Shown in pieces: positions 63,601 through 64,000 of a stretch of 64,000 nucleotides of DNA; within the stretch, counting starts at the first letter, position 1, and each line of letters starts with the position of its first letter. A program made the translations under genes and the position numbers. The DNA is from Gordonia jinghuaiqii (GTDB lineage Bacteria > Actinomycetota > Actinomycetes > Mycobacteriales > Mycobacteriaceae), in contig NZ_CP059491.1 in the NCBI RefSeq assembly GCF_014041935.1, forward strand, positions 3,906,001 through 3,970,000. The letters are read 5' to 3'. A model generated the notes under the pieces. That model was not told the origin of the DNA, did not search any database, and worked only from the letters and a program-made list of their open reading frames with translations.

Positions 63601-64000
63601 GGGTTCTCGGTGAACGCCGCGAGCAGGTGCTGCAGGGTTGCCGCGAAGGCGTCGACGGTCCGGTCGTCGAAGACGTCCGGCAGGTACTTCAGCGTCAGGG
63701 TGATCGTCTCACCGGCGGGGGCCGCGGCGAGCGTCAGCGGGTAGTGCGTGGCATCCCGGCCCGCGACCGAGGTGACCCGCAACTCGCCGGCCTCGAGCGA
63801 GTCCGCGGACATCGCGTCGGCCGCCGCGGAGGTGTCGACCGGATAGGACTCGTACACGGTGAGGGTGTCGAACAGGACGTTCTCCCCCACCGCGGCGGCG
63901 ATGTCGGCCAGACCGATGTGGTGATGGTCGAGGACCGCGGTCTTGGCGCGTTGCAGCTCGTCGAGGACCGACGCCACGGTGGACTCGGCCCCGATCGTCA
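57678..64000 (-). CDS. Nonribosomal peptide synthetase with serine module and thioesterase (partial)
   Basis: The gene runs off the window at 64000 (the frame is open to the edge); about 2106 residues are seen. In order: the C-terminal part of a condensation domain (HHHIGLADI near the edge, then [10 protein letters not shown]), an A domain (63540-62060), a carrier (GGNSL near 61905), a full C domain (61720-60400, HHIAADG near 61347), a second A domain (60330-58840), a carrier (GGNSL near 58690) and a thioesterase (58510-57720, GWSLGG near 58290). The last A domain's pocket reads DVWHFSLVDK by eye, the published serine code. The other A domain starts DAMF and cannot be assigned. The product probably ends in Ser before release or cyclisation. 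An Ala/Asp-rich insert (about 25 residues) interrupts the thioesterase lid. Confidence 0.93.
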   Translation of the reverse strand, partial: TIGAESTVASVLDELQRAKTAVLDHHHIGLADIAAAVGENVLFDTLTVYESYPVDTSAAADAMSADSLEAGELRVTSVAGRDATHYPLTLAAAPAGETITLTLKYLPDVFDDRTVDAFAATLQHLLAAFTENPGRAVADIGLLADAGHDQVSLVGPAPEPTLTLAEMLTASAARHPDRTAVVFDGRELSYQRLDALSNAVARMLLARGVRPETPVLSAFSRSDLLQVVLWAIVKTGAVYTPIDPKYPSDRVRMVVEDSGATVGLADAAAVGTMPVGPDWITIDHAALDELASAWSTAPLTDAERGAVIRPENAAYAVFTSGSTGRPKGVLVSHTGLRNVASSLAARHRAESPARWLGVSSPAFDASMMEILGAYVDGGTLVVSPSDVYGGADLGRFITDHEVTSAFLVNSVAASIPATRNSTLRDLLVGGEALAATELERWTTSLPDLDFFNVYGPTETTIICTGTDALHAGESISIGSPLVGVEALLLDDRLRPVPLGIAGELYIAGPALARGYLGRGGLSAERFVANPHGEPGSRMYRTGDLARRNSRDQIEYVGRTDFQVKIRGLRIEMGEVEAALLRVGGVSAAAVVAVDGPGGMALAGYVTVTGGTTPDPGRILADLNTLLPAYMVPSSLTVLDEIPLNPIGKVDRRALPEPDFAVAEVVAPRTPAEESIAQVFREVLGVDEVSVIGSFFDLGGNSLSATRLAGRLSELVSDRVGVREIFDHPSVAELARHLPQPGGLGAAPIVSGPRPHRIPLSLAQQRMWFINQLDVTSAAYNIPAVLRLVGDLDVEALWAAVGDVVARHEVLRTSYPVVDDGPVQAIAERDDALRDLDIEVVDSLDQLISSATTGFDMTVDAPLRVRLLAESPADGAPSHLLSVVVHHIAADGESMGPLVRDLITAYEARRAGAAPGWQPLEVQFADVALWQHDVLGSVDDPTSVLGTQLGYWTDRLAGIPDVTDLPADRPRPAVASQRGAQVQFDIPAGVANGIAATARAHGVTPFMVVHAALAVLIARLSAGDDITIGTPVAGRGRRELDDLVGMFVNTLVLRTRVTPEASFADVLEDVRTADIDAFAHADVPFEFLVEELNPVRSQAFAPLTQIMLTFAQAASGASDGSADRAPESETDELRVEPVAPSDFPAQVDLTFGITTAAADAPWHGSLIYATDLFDEPTVARMADSLVRILGGVTSDVHTAVGDLPVFADQDTEQVQQWSRGPEVAVPAETLPDLVYRQIAATPSATALVFEDREVSYGEFGARVASLARYLIGQGVGPDVAVAVAVPRSIDLLVALHAVVAAGGHYVPIDLDAPIDRVRHIVETADARLVVVSSDSADAAPGLDLDRIVLDCAIPIDVTGYEPVSDRDRTAPLRTAHTAYTLFTSGSTGRPKGVAVPHEAIVNRLRWMQSAFPLDVGDVVLQKTPVTFDVSVWELFWPLMTGARLVIARPDAHRDPQYLAQTIADHRVTTLHFVPSMLSTFVDVVGPETLNRLRTVRTLFTSGEALPAAVAQAAASSLPAATVHNLYGPTEAAVDVTHHEVTPADEVIPIGVPVWNTTVHVLDPRLRPVPAGVNGELYLGGVQLARGYAARTDLTADRFVADPFGAPGERLYRTGDLVRWNRAGELEYIGRTDFQVKLRGQRIELGEIEAVVASVPGVVHTAAAVVEVAGGGHLVGYVSGTDRDAIDVEAVRAAAARGLPEYMRPSTWVVLDAMPLSTAGKIDRKVLPKPVFEAAEYVAPADETESLIAEVVADVLGVEQVSVTESFFDLGGNSLSAARVIGRLRERTGRAVDLAWLFADPTIRGLARRLLAELREESSAALAGDIVIPLRSGGRGAPLFCVHPAGGLAWFYGGLAPYVTDRPIYGVQDPHVVTGEPPAESVADMARRYLEEIRAIAPTGPYHLLGWSLGGVIAQEIAVQLRKAGETVGVVGLMDAAPAPADLAGADDAAADADGADGADAENAGPDVAELLGAWRTLFDLDAAGDAGEEATPEQVAELIRTQLRATGLLDDDQIDRIMTSFRISETVMLEHEPGHYDGDIVVFTATADKADPARVASSWRPFIGGDITNHDVDVAHLGMADGEALAIIGPVLNQALRESPESRPPGR

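Overview
The window is high-GC actinobacterial DNA. Several genes point to a mycolic-acid-containing member of the Mycobacteriales such as Gordonia, with Rhodococcus, Dietzia or Tsukamurella less likely: an antigen-85-type mycolyltransferase, an MTB12-type lipoprotein, a SigK/RskA pair, a CE1758/CE1759 flavin-enzyme pair and an exact KstR-type operator. The genus is inferred from gene content only. I saw no tRNA or rRNA gene, insertion sequence, prophage or CRISPR array. Layout, part 1: positions 1-4741 hold the end of a respiratory nitrate reductase operon (narG 3' end, narH, narJ, narI and the transporter narK), mostly joined by 4-base start/stop overlaps. A DUF4262 gene (4863-5468) follows. 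Positions 5604-19366 are a Wzx/Wzy-type exopolysaccharide locus: a Wzy/O-antigen-ligase-like protein, three GT4 glycosyltransferases, a Wzx flippase, a secreted PslG-like glycoside hydrolase, a Wzz-like chain-length protein, a condensation-fold acyltransferase, a secreted lipase, a GAF protein and a polyprenyl-phosphate sugar-1-phosphate transferase. Layout, part 2: positions 19487-28475 hold a 46-residue membrane protein and two very large secreted proteins that share an architecture, with a TerD-AIM24 fusion and an SRPBCC protein between them. A 15-bp perfect hairpin then separates these from a four-gene ribosomal block on the minus strand (rplN-rplX-rplE-rpsN). Layout, part 3: positions 30660-46929 are a nonribosomal peptide operon. 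It encodes a 4610-residue, four-module synthetase (C-A-T four times, then a thioesterase; module 1 predicted to load serine), an MbtH-like protein and a two-gene ABC exporter. A SigK-like sigma factor and its anti-sigma factor follow directly. Positions 48765-56661 are mixed: a mycolyltransferase-like esterase, two related LuxR regulators, a KstR-box-linked acetoacetate decarboxylase-like gene with a pirin, a flavin reductase/monooxygenase pair, an MTB12-like lipoprotein and a DUF4190 membrane protein. The right end (56740-64000) is on the minus strand: a second NRPS, running off the window, with its own serine module and thioesterase, then a second MbtH and a small orphan protein. The two NRPS/MbtH sets, with one exporter and a sigma/anti-sigma pair between them, are the most distinctive content. 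They look like a peptide or lipopeptide natural-product region that I cannot match to a known product.
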